A stretch of 64,000 bases of DNA from Paragonimus skrjabini miyazakii. Lineage: Eukaryota; Platyhelminthes; Trematoda; Plagiorchiida; Troglotrematidae. The position numbers and the translations under genes were made by a program. This document shows positions 48,190 to 60,710 of this stretch, piece after piece (positions within the stretch are counted from its first letter, which is position 1; every line of letters begins with the position of its first letter). The stretch spans positions 122,076 through 186,075 of the forward strand of contig JTDE01000964.1 of assembly GCA_014338405.1 (NCBI GenBank), read 5' to 3'. The notes below the pieces were generated by a model. That model saw nothing but the letters and a program-made list of their open reading frames with translations. It searched no databases and was not told where the DNA came from.

Positions 48190-49728
48190 AAAAGTCAAAA
48201 ATGGGCGAAAAAGTTCGGTTTCGGTGTATCATCTTCAAGCCAAATACAACACAATAAATACGAAATTAGTTGTGAAGTCAGGATTTTGTGAAAACTAATG
48301 CAGTTTGAATCTAGTGTCATTTGGGGATTACGAACAGGGTTACTATAGTATCGTGTCAAGTGTTCCAGCGATGACACATCATGGTTACTTCAGTGTTTGA
48401 ACAAAAGACCTGTGCACACATATTAGGATTTCGCAGCCGGATTCCGATCGCCTCCGCAGCACCCAAGACACGACATTTCACACATCTAGTGTGAGCACGT
48501 GTCGTATGGTAGATCGGCAGGAATGCGACATTCATATCGACTCTGTGACCCGTGTCAACTAGCTGGGTCCAAACTGTGCCAGAAATCCTTCGTTGTTGTC
48601 CGGTCGGCATCCAAGCTGGATAGTAATTGCCTATTCTCTCCGACAAGCGCCTTGTTGTGCTACCAATGTAACCTGCTCTACAGGAACAAGCGGAGTGAAT
48701 ACAAAACGAGGTAGCACTGCTGGGCACTACGTCTTTGAAGTAAAGGCGTACAGCTGGCTTGAAAGAGAACGTTAGTCTATGTTGTGCAGCGTGGAACGTT
48801 GTCATCAGGGTCTTGTTGAGCCTTCTGGTCAGCGACACACCTGATAATTCGCTCTTGTAAGTCACGCTAATATAGATAGCTTTCCGCTCGGCAGAAAACT
48901 CACGGTCTTGTAGCTCCCCTGGTTGCATGTTTCGAGCTAGGTGTTTGTCCGGATATCCGTTACCACGAACCGTTTCACATAAAAATTTGAGCTCATCGTC
49001 TAGCATGTCCTCAGTACAATTTTTTAAAATTTCGTTTGTTAGGCAACGTATCACTTTCTGTTTCTGCTTCACTGGAACAAGGCTTTGAAAATAGGTGTAG
49101 TGGCTAGCCCACGTCCGCTTCCTATTCATGCCTCGTTGAATCGATCTAGTTGGATGTTTCATTTGTCCAGCATCAAGGAAAATCAATTATCCATCTTGTT
49201 CCACTTCCGTAGAGAACTTCAGTTTCTTGTGAGATGAGTTAGTTAGTGATACCAGGGTGTCAGTATTAACGTTGCTATGGGCGATGCAGAAAATATCATC
49301 TACATACCGTTTGTACAGTACGCACTTATCTATCAGTCTTGTTAACCTTGTTTGTTTCACCATGCCTATGAAAGTGTCAGCTAGCAATGGGCCTGGCGTC
49401 GAGCCCATTGTGACCCCATCATTCTGGCGATAGATATTCGCATCAAATTGATACTGAATATCCTGCGTGCAAACTAACAAAAGGTCTTTGGGTTGCTCAT
49501 CCGGCATTCCGAATTTCATATCATTCGGATCGATGTAATCAATCATAAAATCAATTGTCTCTCCAAGTGGCACGTTCGTGAGCAGCGAGCACCCCAAATG
49601 ACACCAGATTCACACTGCATTAGGTTTCACAAAATCCTGACTTGACAACTAATTTCATATTTATTGTGCCGAATTTAGCCTGAAGGTGACACACCAAAAC
49701 CTAGCTTGTTCGCCACGTTTGACTTTTG
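48190..49728 (-). mobile_element. Penelope-like element with inverted terminal repeats, RT and GIY-YIG
   Basis: Minus-strand coding runs from 49597 to 48356. The RT part has LLTNVPLGETIDFMIDYID, NDGVTMGSTPGPLLAD and the catalytic YKRYVDDIFCIAH. After a single in-frame TAA at 49189 it continues into FLDAGQMKHPTRS and a Penelope linker, then a GIY-YIG nuclease: SACSCRAGYIGSTTRRLSER (YIG kept) and GAAEAIGIRLRNP. The RT is 5'-truncated. Arms of about 137 bp, 48190-48326 and 49592-49728, are inverted copies (shared blocks AATAAATA.GAAATTAGTTGT and GTCAGGATTTTGTGAAA). Inverted partial terminal repeats are a known arrangement in Penelope elements. Only one stop disables the visible ORF, so it is relatively young. 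Confidence 0.85.
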
Positions 49729-50028
49729 CATATGAAGTTTACTGGGTCAAATACAGAACACGTGTATTTTCACTCAATTCCAGTCGCACAATCCGTTCAC
49801 TCCGACAGCACACTGATTGTCACGTTCCGTGTATTGCTGGTGTTATTGTGCGCGGATTACACCAGTTGTACAAAAGTTCAGGCTTTCTCAGTCAATATGG
49901 GCATTCTGTGAACTAACTGATAAAAAAATTAAACGTTGTTGGTAAATGAAAATGTAGATGTTACTGTGGCGAAAAGGCATCCAATGAAGCACAATCTTTG
50001 TTGTCCAACACGCTAATTAGCATGCCAA

Positions 50029-50311
50029 ACGCGCGCTCGCGTTTATGAGTCAGAATTCCAGTCCACAACACCACCAGGTTTCCGCTCACGCGTCGTGTGC
50101 ACTTCTGCCCGGTTTATATGTGTGATCGACGCCGTCTATCGGGGGGTTTTCTGCCTACTATTCTTCGTTCGTTGGTCCGAATTCGCTGAGCGATGGTTTG
50201 TCCGGTCATTCGTGTTGTCCTCCATCTACTCACAGTGGGCTTTGCTCGTACTCCACGGCAGTGTCGAGATATTCCTGCGAGTGTTGGAATAATCGCACCT
50301 CCGATTTCGTC
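50029..50311 (+). repeat. Interspersed repeat family R2k, copy 2
   Basis: Matches the minus strand of 30938-31219 in order over most of its length. Its final block (AGTGTT.GAATA.TCGCACCTC) recurs once more at 50454-50474. No coding domain recognised. Confidence 0.58.
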
Positions 50312-50675
50312 GTCCAATCTATTCTACCTGCCATGTCTCGCCCGTCGGCTCGATCCGATCGAGCGATGACTCATCCGATTGCCCCCGTTGTCCGCCCTCC
50401 GATCGTTGATGGTTTGTAGACGTGCTTACCCCCGGCGTTGAGGTACTCCACCGAGTGTTTGAATACTCGCACCTCTGGCCTGACAATCCACCACATTATG
50501 TCCAGGACTAACAGTATGCTATTGCAAGTCATGTGGAATTAAAATGTAATTTCTCACTTCATCGCTGTTCAAAGCTTCCTCCTGTTGTCAGACTGATAAT
50601 TAATTCGGTAACTACAAACATCTATCTACTCATGATTAATATAGATGTATGTGGACCACAATACCACTTAGTTTC

Positions 50676-51056
50676 TTAGTGAAACTCTTCGTTATCGGAT
50701 AATTGTACCTGCAGAGGAAACCTGCCTAAAATGAACTGCGGGTCTAACGTTCGGAGCTGTGATACATAATCTGAAAATATGCCACATTGAATAACCAGTT
50801 TGTTTGTTCCCTGGCCACTAATGAACGAGATACTTAAGTACTGTTGAAGAACCGTTCCAGCGTTCGTTCGAACCTGCCCAGGCGGATACCTAAAGAAACG
50901 GTTACTACAATAGGTAGTTCTAGAAGGTCTCCATAGAACGGTATAGACAAATGACAATATGTGAGCGCTTGAGCTGGATACGATCTGCCAGTAGAAGTTT
51001 GATGATAGTTCACGACAGAAATTAAACGGTCGACCGATCACCGGAATTGGCTGCAC
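50676..51056 (-). CDS. Unidentified open frame, possible terminal exon (126 codons)
   Basis: The minus strand is open for 126 codons and ends FPLQVQLSDNEEFH before the stop. Composition looks protein-like (mixed hydrophobic strands such as YLSISFISGQGTNKLVIQCG), unlike the low-quality frames around it. It has no ATG at its start. Just before CCAATTCCGG the minus strand has ATGTGCAG, a possible splice acceptor, so it may be the last exon of a gene whose other exons I cannot find. I do not recognise the family. Confidence 0.3.
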   Translation of the reverse strand: MQPIPVIGRPFNFCRELSSNFYWQIVSSSSAHILSFVYTVLWRPSRTTYCSNRFFRYPPGQVRTNAGTVLQQYLSISFISGQGTNKLVIQCGIFSDYVSQLRTLDPQFILGRFPLQVQLSDNEEFH

Positions 51057-51059
51057 ATA

Positions 51060-54017
51060 TTTACATTAAATAGGGGATAACGTGACAGCGATGACCACAG
51101 AGTAGTCATCTGACTTATCCTAAACCTCATCCCAAAAACCGCTCAACGTAAAAATGAGTTAGAATCAGTCCCCAAAGGATGCCACCGAAATGATCGCCCC
51201 TTACGAATTTTGTCAACTAGTGCTTATTTGACGATAAACTCAATTATTGCCGTACATTCATTTTCAAAACTTCTGTTTGTCACGCATGTGACAAAATTTG
51301 TTATACCAAGAAAGACGGCAAAACGCAATTATATGGGTCTCACCGAAGAGACAAACCCATTCCGTATACTACAGATGACTTCCTGGGCGCTGCAGTTTAT
51401 TATCTACTGACTTAAAGTTCGGTGCGAAACGCGATAGTACTTCATCAATAAAACGGCAAACAGTGTCAGGTGCCGAATATTGCACTGACCCGTGGTTTAG
51501 ACGATCACCGTTTGAAGTATCTTGGTGAAACTAGGCTGTAGTTACGGTGTGACGAGATGACAATGGCGACCACTGGATTCTTCGTATCCGAGACGCATCT
51601 GGAAATTCTTAGAGTGAATGCAATCAAACAGTTAGATGATTTTGGGCGCTTAAGACTACTGATATGGAGAAGTCAATGATTATACGGTGCCGATTCGAGA
51701 CGTTAAAGGTGAGTGGCAACCACATCGTGACAGGAATAGTTTTTGAAGTCTCCACATAACAGTGGATAACATTTCAAAATGTATCTTGTCCGTGTTCATC
51801 TGTAAAGTTGCTGGCCTCTGACTCGAAACCACCGACAATAAGCACTACCTCCATAATACCCACCAAGAAGCCTCTTTCAACACAGATTCCTCCTATTCTA
51901 ATCTGTTAGTGGCTAATAACTAACTAATAGGGATACTTTGTATACTGAGTTGACTTTCTCGTCGTTGGTAATTCGAAAAACGAATGTGGCCAACAATGAC
52001 TAACATTGTTGAGCGGTTTTTCGAGGTCAATACACCCATTAAACCACACAAGAAAGCCAGTTTCAGATAGCGCAACCAGAACTTTTTCAATTCACCGTGG
52101 ATCTCGATGGGTAGTGAGTGGATTCAACATGATATCTTTACTTGGAAACCTTGAAGAAGCTAAATATACAAATACATTAAGATCGATCATCACGAGCTGT
52201 ACACACTCTGTTTCTCTTTTGTTCCAAACTTTACAAGAAGAGCTAAATCACCTTTGACAGTTTAACCAGCAACCTTGTGTCCTATGAATAAGGGGGTTCT
52301 ACACGATTCCTTACAATACAATGGAGATTGTTGTATACCGATGTAGTTCTCGTCCTAAATGCACGCACTGTTAATCGCTAGTGTGTCAGTGGTTTGAGTC
52401 TGAATTTCCGATAGGGTGTATTTTCAGAATGATGTTCACAGATATTCTTAGGTGAAAAAGAAACTATCTAACAGTGAGGATGGTGTTCCAAAGAACTCAC
52501 AACTAATGATTCAGTCTCTTTTTTCGCGTCAGTCCTGATCACTGTTGTTTGCAATACATTTTCAGTTGAAAAAACCAGTCTCAAGGCTCACAGCCGCAAT
52601 AATTTACCCATTGTGTATTATGCCAGTAGGTTATGATTGTAATTTCGATCATTGGTCAGAAGTGATAAATCCTCGGGCTGACTTCTTACCACTTGATTCG
52701 GATTTGTCGTATTAGACGTATGCGATGGATCCAGAGATGGTTACGTAAACACCCAGAAGTATCATCAGACCACATCATTATCATCCAAGAGGTTGCTTTC
52801 AAGAAATAAATTTGTCGGTTTTATCTAATCTGAAAAAGACTGTAGACCAAGCCAAACAGTATGTCTTGCCACGGAAATCGGTTAGTCGTACTGCCTCTCC
52901 TCTGCAAGGGGGTTCCAATTGATTTCCCTAAAAACCACAAGAAGATCCATAAAGTCAGCTCCCTTGTGGGACCGATATGCTGGTTTGAAAAGTCGAATAG
53001 CTAGCTAACTCAAAATCGTGCCACATTCGAAAGTTCATTACATTCCAAGGTTTTGAGTCTGTGGTTTATTCGCATGTAGTGTACAATTAAATGAAAAGTT
53101 TAAACTTGATTTGAATAGAGCAGCCCAGAGAGTTAATGTGTATGATTCACGTTCGGGACAGTTTATCACTATACTATCAAGTGGATACAATAGAAGGGTT
53201 AAGCGTTCATCAGTTTTAATGAACCCTATTGCTCTAAAATTCCAACAGATGTATCAGTAATCTCATTTTTCTAAAATGTCGCACATTTTGAGCAAACAGG
53301 CACGTGTTAAATTGAATGATGTGCAGAAGTTCCTGAGACTTTTGGTACCCAGTACATTTTCGTACTGGAAATGTGTATGAATTCAGTCACTTATCGATTT
53401 TAATGAAGAGTTACTACAACGATGTTATTGTTTTGAAAACATTTGAAATTTACAAAACGAACTACCTGAACAATTCTAGGGGTTAACACTTTCCCGCAGT
53501 TCTACAGATTTTCCACTTTAAAGTGTATCAATATCACTTTCTCGTCAGTTGATATCAGTTTCATATGCCTCAGGATTTAGCCAATTTTACTCTATTTCTA
53601 CGTAGTCGTCTAGCCTAGAAGAATGACACTAGAACAGTAGGGCATAGAGTGAAAATAGATACATCACGTTTAAGTTCCACTGTCCTACTGAACGCTACTT
53701 GGCACTCAAACCAAGTTAATTCAGAACGTCCCAGTAGATCATGGAGGATGAACCATACAGTGGCAATGCTCGGGAGAGGTGTGATCAAATCGGAATACTT
53801 CTATTTTGTCAAACGCAATCATTTATCGGTTCTGTTAGATGAACTTTTGTTGACCTGGTTCATTTAGAAGATAAAGTAATGTAAGCTGTTGAATTGTCAT
53901 GGAGTCACTAGAGTATGCTTTCGAGGCATGTTAAAGTAGATGAGTTTTAGAATTACGCAAAAAATGTCTACTCCTAGAAAGTTCACATAATTTGCTCTGT
54001 AAATCTTTCCAGATAGT
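51060..54017. other. Gene-free stretch, nothing recognised
   Basis: About 3 kb with short open frames on both strands. No domain, ribozyme or repeat shared with the rest of the window noticed. Confidence 0.35.
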
Positions 54018-54428
54018 TGTTAGGGCGCCCACCCTGTTACCGTCCCAAGGCACCTCCGTCGTGAATAACAAAAACTATTGTCTCAATCTTACTTAGCGGA
54101 ACTGTTCAAATCGGGTGAGACTTTTTATACCGCTATGCACATGTGCGATCCTAACTCTATCTCATGATATGGTGCTAATGTGTGGTCATGACGTGCCCTA
54201 TGAATACCTTGTACATGTCGCCCTAGCCGCACCCGTTTTATGGCGGAACAGAACTCTATTTTGAACGTGTCTTTTGAGCTTGTCTTCGTAGCAAATACGG
54301 GAACAGTCGCAGTACTATTCGGGACCAAAATTTCCGTGTGAATTATTACCGGGACGATAATCCGATTTTATCTAGCGCACCACTATACCGAGATCGAACC
54401 AGTGTATCGTTTACGAGGGTTTACAACA
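54018..54428 (+). mobile_element. Solo LTR, family L, copy 2 (411 bp)
   Basis: Begins TGTTAGGGCGCCCACCC and ends GTTTACAACA, so it keeps the TG...CA ends that copy 1 has lost. Contains the same CTTTTTATACCGCTA promoter-like block and a closing GTATCGTTTACGAGGGTTT. Flanking pentamers ATAGT and ATTGC agree in only three of five positions, so the target-site duplication is eroded. Confidence 0.72.
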
Positions 54429-55149
54429 ATTGCTTCATTTTTCAGCGTAACGCTATAGCCCTTCGTGAGTTAAATTGTGTTGTGGCATAGTGATTGTTCA
54501 AAGTGTATGTAGCCACTGTTTGTTGATGTGTCATTTCTGCGGCTGCAGAAAGCCAAGCTGGTAATAAACGAACAGACAAAAACCAGCAGGCAAACTTTCA
54601 GATATGCTGTGAGAATGTGTGTCTGTGTCAAAAGTAAATTATTCTTCTTGATATAGAGATATATGCATTTATTGAGCAGAACCTTAAAAATCTATATCAC
54701 AAAAGTTAATTTTTCATGTTGAGCAGCTCATAGTAAGCCTGGAACAACAACAGTATGCAGTGAATTTGTGCCACTTATTCAATTGCACTTCACCATTCAC
54801 GACACAGTTTGTTATCGATCGTCTTTTCATTCTTAAATTATAGTCCGCAAGAGGTTACTTGGCCTGTGTAATGTTATCTCACTTGTTACGTCATTTGGCA
54901 AGTGATTAACATTGTTTGTGTTGGTTCATGCCGGCTTTCTCCAACTTCACATATAAGTATTGTTAGTCATCCGAAAAGTGTGAAACAGCGATTTAGGGAT
55001 TCATGCTTCGAAGCGAGACAGGGTACTTGAGTTTCCTGTGCCTGTTAAGTTTTTGTCTGTCATGTAGGTACCAGTTTCTCTGGAAAATAATCACGGAAAA
55101 ATGGTGTTGAATTAGCCCCTTTTGATCACATTGTCATTAAACAAGTATA
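54429..55149. other. Gene-free stretch, nothing recognised
   Basis: AT-rich, short frames only. Confidence 0.35.
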
Positions 55150-56330
55150 AGATGTTCCAAGAGAGAATGAACAGACGTTAACTAACTTAGTGAACATTAC
55201 GGCTAAAGAAATGTGAGTCCAACGGGGCATTTAACATTCACCTAGAGGGATATTAAAAACAACTGGTAATCGCATATTCTGTGAGGCGAGGTTAGGTATA
55301 AAAAGAAATCGAGGTCCTATCTAATACAATTTCTTCTGGGGACTTCGCAGATCTTTTTCGACTGCAAAAGTGAGAAATAATCCTGTGAGATCTTCAGAAA
55401 AACACAAGTAAATTAGGACTAAGTCGCCTTGAAGTCTTCAGTATACGAATGGATAAAGATCAATGATTTCCAGCCAAAATTCGTACGTAACGTTTTGAAG
55501 GCCTGATACAATTTGCGCAGCAGCTCAGTGAACACTAACAAACGCATTTGTGTCCATTTTAAGGACAAGATATTCAAGTAAATGTCGAACCAAGAGCACG
55601 CAAATGTTTTGGAGAACTTTATTGTCTGTGCGGGGAAATGTTTGTTGTACAATGTAGCTCTCGTTTGCTGCTCTTTTATGATAATAAGAGAAAGACTGGT
55701 TGAGCGATAGCTCAATTCCCATATCTTTATGGAGGCTCACTTTGATGACCACTACCGTTTCTGGATGGTATTTGTAACGGGCGCGGTTTTAGAATCCCCA
55801 CCAAGGGACATGTGTGCACACTGGTCGTCATTGGTAGTGATAAACCACTTCTGTGAAAAGTGCTTAACAGCATCAAAGTTAGCTGAAAGAATGCTGCGAT
55901 CATTGGAGTTCACAATTTTAAGGTCACCCGCACAGAGGACGCAGTTGTGGAAGCTTACTTCTGGAAGATTGCTGACATAAATCAGAATCAGTAGCGGCCC
56001 AATGACCGACCAATGCGGCAAAACTGTTAAGATGGATGCCGAACAAAATTTGGGTCGAGACAGCTATAACCCAAAGAGTGTGATCAATTAAAAACGAGGC
56101 CATCCATCTGACCCTGAAGTCGCATGTCTCTACATTATATAACAGCAGGCCATGAAACACTAAGATAAAAGCACTTGCGAAATAACAAACGGTGTTCGAT
56201 GATTGTAGTCTCTGATTCCTCAAATAAACTGCTCCCTCAAGGGTTTTGATAATAAGCCCAAATGACACAAACCTATTTTCAATACACATGACGAAAGCCT
56301 GCCCAAAATCTGGAGGGAACTCACGCAAAT
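55150..56330 (-). mobile_element. CR1-like LINE, degenerate RT and C-terminus
   Basis: The minus strand gives, in shifting frames, FRVRWMASFLIDHTLWV (56200), VIGPLLILIYVSNLPE (56000), CAGDLKIV where YADD should be (55930), CAHMSLGGDS (55810), then the RT thumb/C-terminus HLLEYLVLKMDT (55570) and LDIYLN...RLQGDLVLIYL near 55420. It is the same family as the copy at 1-1090 but more decayed, with the catalytic Asp pair altered. Confidence 0.75.
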
Positions 56331-56608
56331 TAACTGTGCAATATTACTAACCTTTCGGTTAATTAGTTAAGGTCATACATAACTAGAAATGACCCATCCC
56401 TAGGCATCTGGAATAGAAGACATTTTCCAGAATAGTTGAGTGCACAGAGCGAGAATGATCATGAGCGACTTATTCCGAAACACATGAGAACACATCCGGC
56501 AGGTTGCTAAGGCGCTAGCAATTAACAACATCTACTCATACCTGTCTTCATAAACAATCTTTTTGTCTTTGAATCTGCCATGGTAAGTTGAGCACTGTTG
56601 AGCCACAC

Positions 56609-56876
56609 TACTCATTAGTAATACAATTTCTATGCTCAACAGCGGCGTTGGTGGATTCCAGCGTGAACTGTTTGAGAAATCCTGCCGGGATAGTCGATCC
56701 CCTGGATCATTTGGTGGATTCCATATGAGACAGTGGGACGGGTGTGTAACCGAGTCCTGGCCTGGCTTCGTAGCTCAGCTGGTAGAGTGCTTGCCGCGTT
56801 GAGGCATGACCTTTCTGTCACTGGCTCGAATCCAGCCGAAGCCCTGACTTTTCACAGTTGGGTTTCATCTAAATGT
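56609..56876 (+). mobile_element. tRNA-derived repeat family T, copy 2
   Basis: The plus strand holds a tRNA-like segment at 56764-56843 flanked by about 150 bp upstream (GATTCCAGCGTGAACTG, ATCATTTGGTGGATTCC) and a short tail (TTTTCACAGTTGGGTTTCAT) that both also occur at 29375-29656 in reverse orientation. Confidence 0.72.
56764..56843 (+). tRNA. tRNA-like segment (tRNA-derived repeat, not an independent tRNA gene)
   Basis: Acceptor arms GGCTTCG and CGAAGCC pair perfectly. The A box TAGCTCAGCTGG (56771-56782) and B box GGCTCGAATCC (56823-56833) are good. The putative anticodon loop GCGTTGA would read GTT but has C instead of U before it, and the variable region is long. The same 80-nt segment is repeated at 29402-29481, so it is part of a mobile repeat. 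Confidence 0.55.
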
Positions 56877-59800
56877 TGAATTTGCTGGTAGTTGGCTAAA
56901 CTCGTTTTTCGCTACACATATGTGTCTTGTTAAAATGCGTTCAAAGAGGATTATATGAAACATCTCACATCGATCTTTAAGATTTCTCGTATTTATGCTT
57001 ATATTTGCCAGTTTTTAGAAGTTTCTCGGAAACTGTTAATTGTAATCTGTCTCACCGCCCTCTTGATTCAGTCGTTTCGTTGACCTTGTTATCTATCCAT
57101 TCTCGACCGTTTTGTATGGACACTGTACAACTCCGTAGTTTGGTTCTTCCCTGCTCACTTACTTGAACACTCTGGTTGATTTATATTTTAGATGAAATGA
57201 GACTATCATTTTGTAAATGTTTTTCAATGCCGTTCTGACGTTTTTGATACTCTTAGGATCGTTCTGTTAATTAGACCGTAACAGCTGGTGTTAATCAGTT
57301 TACAGATAACACTTAAGTCAGTGAGAAGCTTGGTTTTCTTCGAACAGATTAGGCACTGGGAGTTAGGTTGTTTTGTAATGACCTGGAGATAACCCCTGTC
57401 TACCTCCTGTATGATATGCAAAATTCTTTTAAAAATCCTAGTTCACATTGCACATAGGATCGTAAAAATCTTTGTCTGCCCACTGTTTGCTGCATTCGAT
57501 CGTGTCGCAAGCATGTCGACATATGCGCGCCAATGGCGTCATTTATACTTTTCCGGCTTGCTCGCGCGTTCGACGATCGGATCCCTAGCCTCCCTAGCTG
57601 CTTTCGCGTATCGATGTCGTTTAGTACTGATTGAGACCTAGTGTAACTATCGTGCAATATACGTTCGGTCTCCCTCAGTTACTTGTATTGTTATTGCGCG
57701 TCTGCTATTTTTTGCGTATACCTGGGAAACGTTAATTTCGTGATCATACGAACTAAAGACTTTCGAAAGACAACCAGTAAACTAGCTCATACTAATTTGT
57801 TCAACCAATCTGAATCGCTAAAAGGACCAATCGAAATCTGAGCAATAAAATTCTACCTTGTAGTGATTTGTGCATGAAAAGTGTGGAAAGACGTCACTGG
57901 TGAGAACCAGAGCATATTAGGACGTATTCATTTCCAGAGTGCTCCATTTCAAGACCAGTAAACTCTCCAGAAAGTTTAATTACCTGCATCGTGAATTTGT
58001 AAATGATTCTATGGTAGGCAGCCGTGATTGAATAAGGAATCTGGCCGAAGAATGCGATCCTTGTCTGAACAAAAGACTGAATTACCTAGCTTGAAAGCTG
58101 TGATAATAAGCGCTTACAATTTACAGTGACCCGCTCTTCAATGGGTACTACACGTTGATGCTAACAGATTACTATCCCCAAATGACCTGATGTATTTGTG
58201 GTCCACGCCTTAATGACGCAGTTTACTGTCCTAGTCATGCAGAAGTGGTTCACTCGCGAGAGCAACCTTCAAGTTACTATCATTTAGAAAGGATGAAATA
58301 CTGTAGGTGGCTGCATAAAGCGCCGCTGTATTGGCGTTTCAATGAAATGACGGAAGATTATATCCGAACCCAATATTGGGCAAATCCGGACACCTTCATA
58401 GAAATTTTCTTCTGGTAGTAGCAGAATGTAACACACTGGATAACCAAAAACAGTATGGTTATACGCGTGAAGTCTATACCGCTTTGATTTTTATAGAGAT
58501 GCATGACTGGCAGTGGTGTGGCCTAGCTACTAGGCATGGACCGACCTCCAGCCCACATAGCTGTCAAGCGTGAACTTAGCGTATGCTGCAGACAGTGTAG
58601 ATCACAGATCTACACGATGCTACAATTCAGCGATAGCAGTGGGCAAGAATTTGACTGGGGATTAATGTCAAGCACCCTAATGAACAAGTCAAGGCTAGAG
58701 TAGTTGACAGAGATTTATTTCAGGACGATCTATCTCTCGAGGAGTTTTCAGTGCCCGGTGATAATTACTGGGGCAGTTGACTAACCTACACTACCAAGTG
58801 TGAATCCGCGTAACGCATTCCTATCTGGAAGCATTTCTCAACCGTAGAACACGTTATGTTCAATGGTTATGTCATTATGATAGCATTCAGTGTGGTTTGT
58901 ATGTATCACTTTGATTCAAACTGTTGATATTCCGGCTGGGTCACTCTTGTCCAATTTTAAACGATCAGATGCAGTTTGCTGTTCTGTTGCATTTTGCGAT
59001 TCAGCTACTACAGTGCATCTGCATGTTCCCATTCACTACTACAAGTGTTGTCAACTCTGTGAAGGTAGAAAGGATTATCTTCGACCACTGAGCTTAGGTC
59101 GCCATTTCCTAGTTTGCTGATGATTATATCCAGTTTGTTTATATAAATAACGGGTGAGCTCAAACTTCACTTTGAGCTTAGGGTGAAAAGCGTGCAACAG
59201 AAAAATTTTCTCTGAGGGAACAGTCTTTATGTTGCAGTCACATGCTATCGACCAACCTACTAACATATGCAGTTGATAGTCTTTAGTAAATATATTGGAG
59301 TGAAAACAATGAAAAAGCCGTCACTAACCGTAAAACGATAAAGCAATGGAATGCAATATAGAAAAGGAGATATAACGTAGACATGGGCATTCAGGCACGA
59401 ATCGACAGATATTGACGTTGGATAAATCCTGAAACACAACGTCCACTGGCTTGCCGTTGTCATCCGCCTTAGTCTATCACCCGTGAAATCCAGGCACGTT
59501 AGTCAGGTGTGTATGATCTTTTTTGGACTCCGTGCTGATTGTCAGGAAGCAGCGTAGCATACAAGCCGGCCGTCTTCACTCTGATTGTTCGTTACATGTG
59601 GGAACCAAATTTGGGGCAACGTGGCAACACCTGGGAACGGTGTTCTTCCGACGTAAGGATCCCAGCAACAGTCCTGTAAAAGGAAATAACACAAGCAAGC
59701 ATGAGCCAAAGGTCCAGTGAGCCATTCACACGAATTACACAAATGAAAACTAAAACGGCATCAACACAGCAGCACGCTCTGTTACGCAATTCGAGTTCAA

Positions 59801-60352
59801 ACTGTGTGTACCTGCTGGATTCGACCGCACGTTACAGTAGTACACGGCAAGTAGTCTAAAGTCCCAGTTAGTTGTCAACTGACCTTTCCAAAAATTTTGT
59901 TTTAACCGATATTAAAGCAGTTGGTCTGTAGTTTGCAGTTTCATTCCGAATACTTCTTCGATGATGGGAAGTATTGTAAAAGTTTCCCTGGATTTTGGAA
60001 ACTTACCTTAAACCTGTCAGTTGTCCTACACATGTTTTTCACTACCATTGAAAAAGTTAGGTAAGAATCTGACTTTGTTGTCAAAAAGCTTTTCTTGGTT
60101 TTGTAACGCGAAACATGGCTTGACAGCGACAGTCATTAGATTACCAGGAGTGTTAACCCCAGAAGTGGTTGGTAAACTCTTTTTTCATATAGATTGAACA
60201 TCTTTTTTGTTAGTTAGCAAAGACACCCACATCTGCCTTCCGAAAACAATAGCTATTTATGATTAAGAATGATAGCCCTATATCCTGCAAGCAACTACAG
60301 GGCTACTAATGGTATGTTTATTCATGAGGTTCAATAGAGATTTATAGATTAT
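56877..60352. other. Gene-free stretch, nothing recognised
   Basis: About 3.5 kb. Frames at 57411-57657, 58890-59120 and 59523-59789 show no recognisable domain. No ribozyme core found. Confidence 0.35.
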
Positions 60353-60374
60353 CAGAGCAGAAAGAAGACATATG

Positions 60375-60415
60375 TTGCGATATGTTAACATTTCGTTTAC
60401 TCTCATCAGTCGCAA
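60375..60415 (-). ncRNA. Hammerhead ribozyme, Penelope family A, copy 3 (intact)
   Basis: Stem I TTGCGA/TCGCAA is perfect (60415-60410 with 60380-60375). Core CTGATGA (60409-60403), short GAGTAAAC in place of stem II, GAAA (60394-60391), palindromic stem III ATGTTAACAT, cut expected after ATA. Confidence 0.75.
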
Positions 60416-60710
60416 ACGTAAAACATGTAATTTATATATGACAGACAATTAGAGGTAGACAGGGTATGGACACCCATACGATCACACCACGTATTATGTC
60501 ATCACCACCACGACAACCCTATAGGTTGCTTCAGCCACTTTTGTGCACATAGCGCCGGCTGGTGAGCTCTAATCAGCATGGCTTCGCTAAAGGCCAGTAG
60601 TTTCGGGTTCTGATGACGTAACAATATTATGAAAGAGTTAAGTGGAACCACCTGGTGACCTGTTATCATGAGGTGTCTGGCAATCGATGATGCGGGGCTT
60701 CGAGTAACGT

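Noticed and set aside
48190..48260. Hammerhead in the Penelope-like inverted arm
   Set aside because: Only a hairpin and (G)AAAC are visible. The CUGANGA core and cleavage site are not complete in either arm.
54125..54328. Open frames within the 54 kb and 47.8 kb LTRs
   Set aside because: They lie wholly inside solo LTR repeats and are not conserved between the two copies.
56764..56843. Functional tRNA gene
   Set aside because: The same segment is repeated at 29402-29481 within a longer repeat, and the anticodon loop lacks the universal U33.
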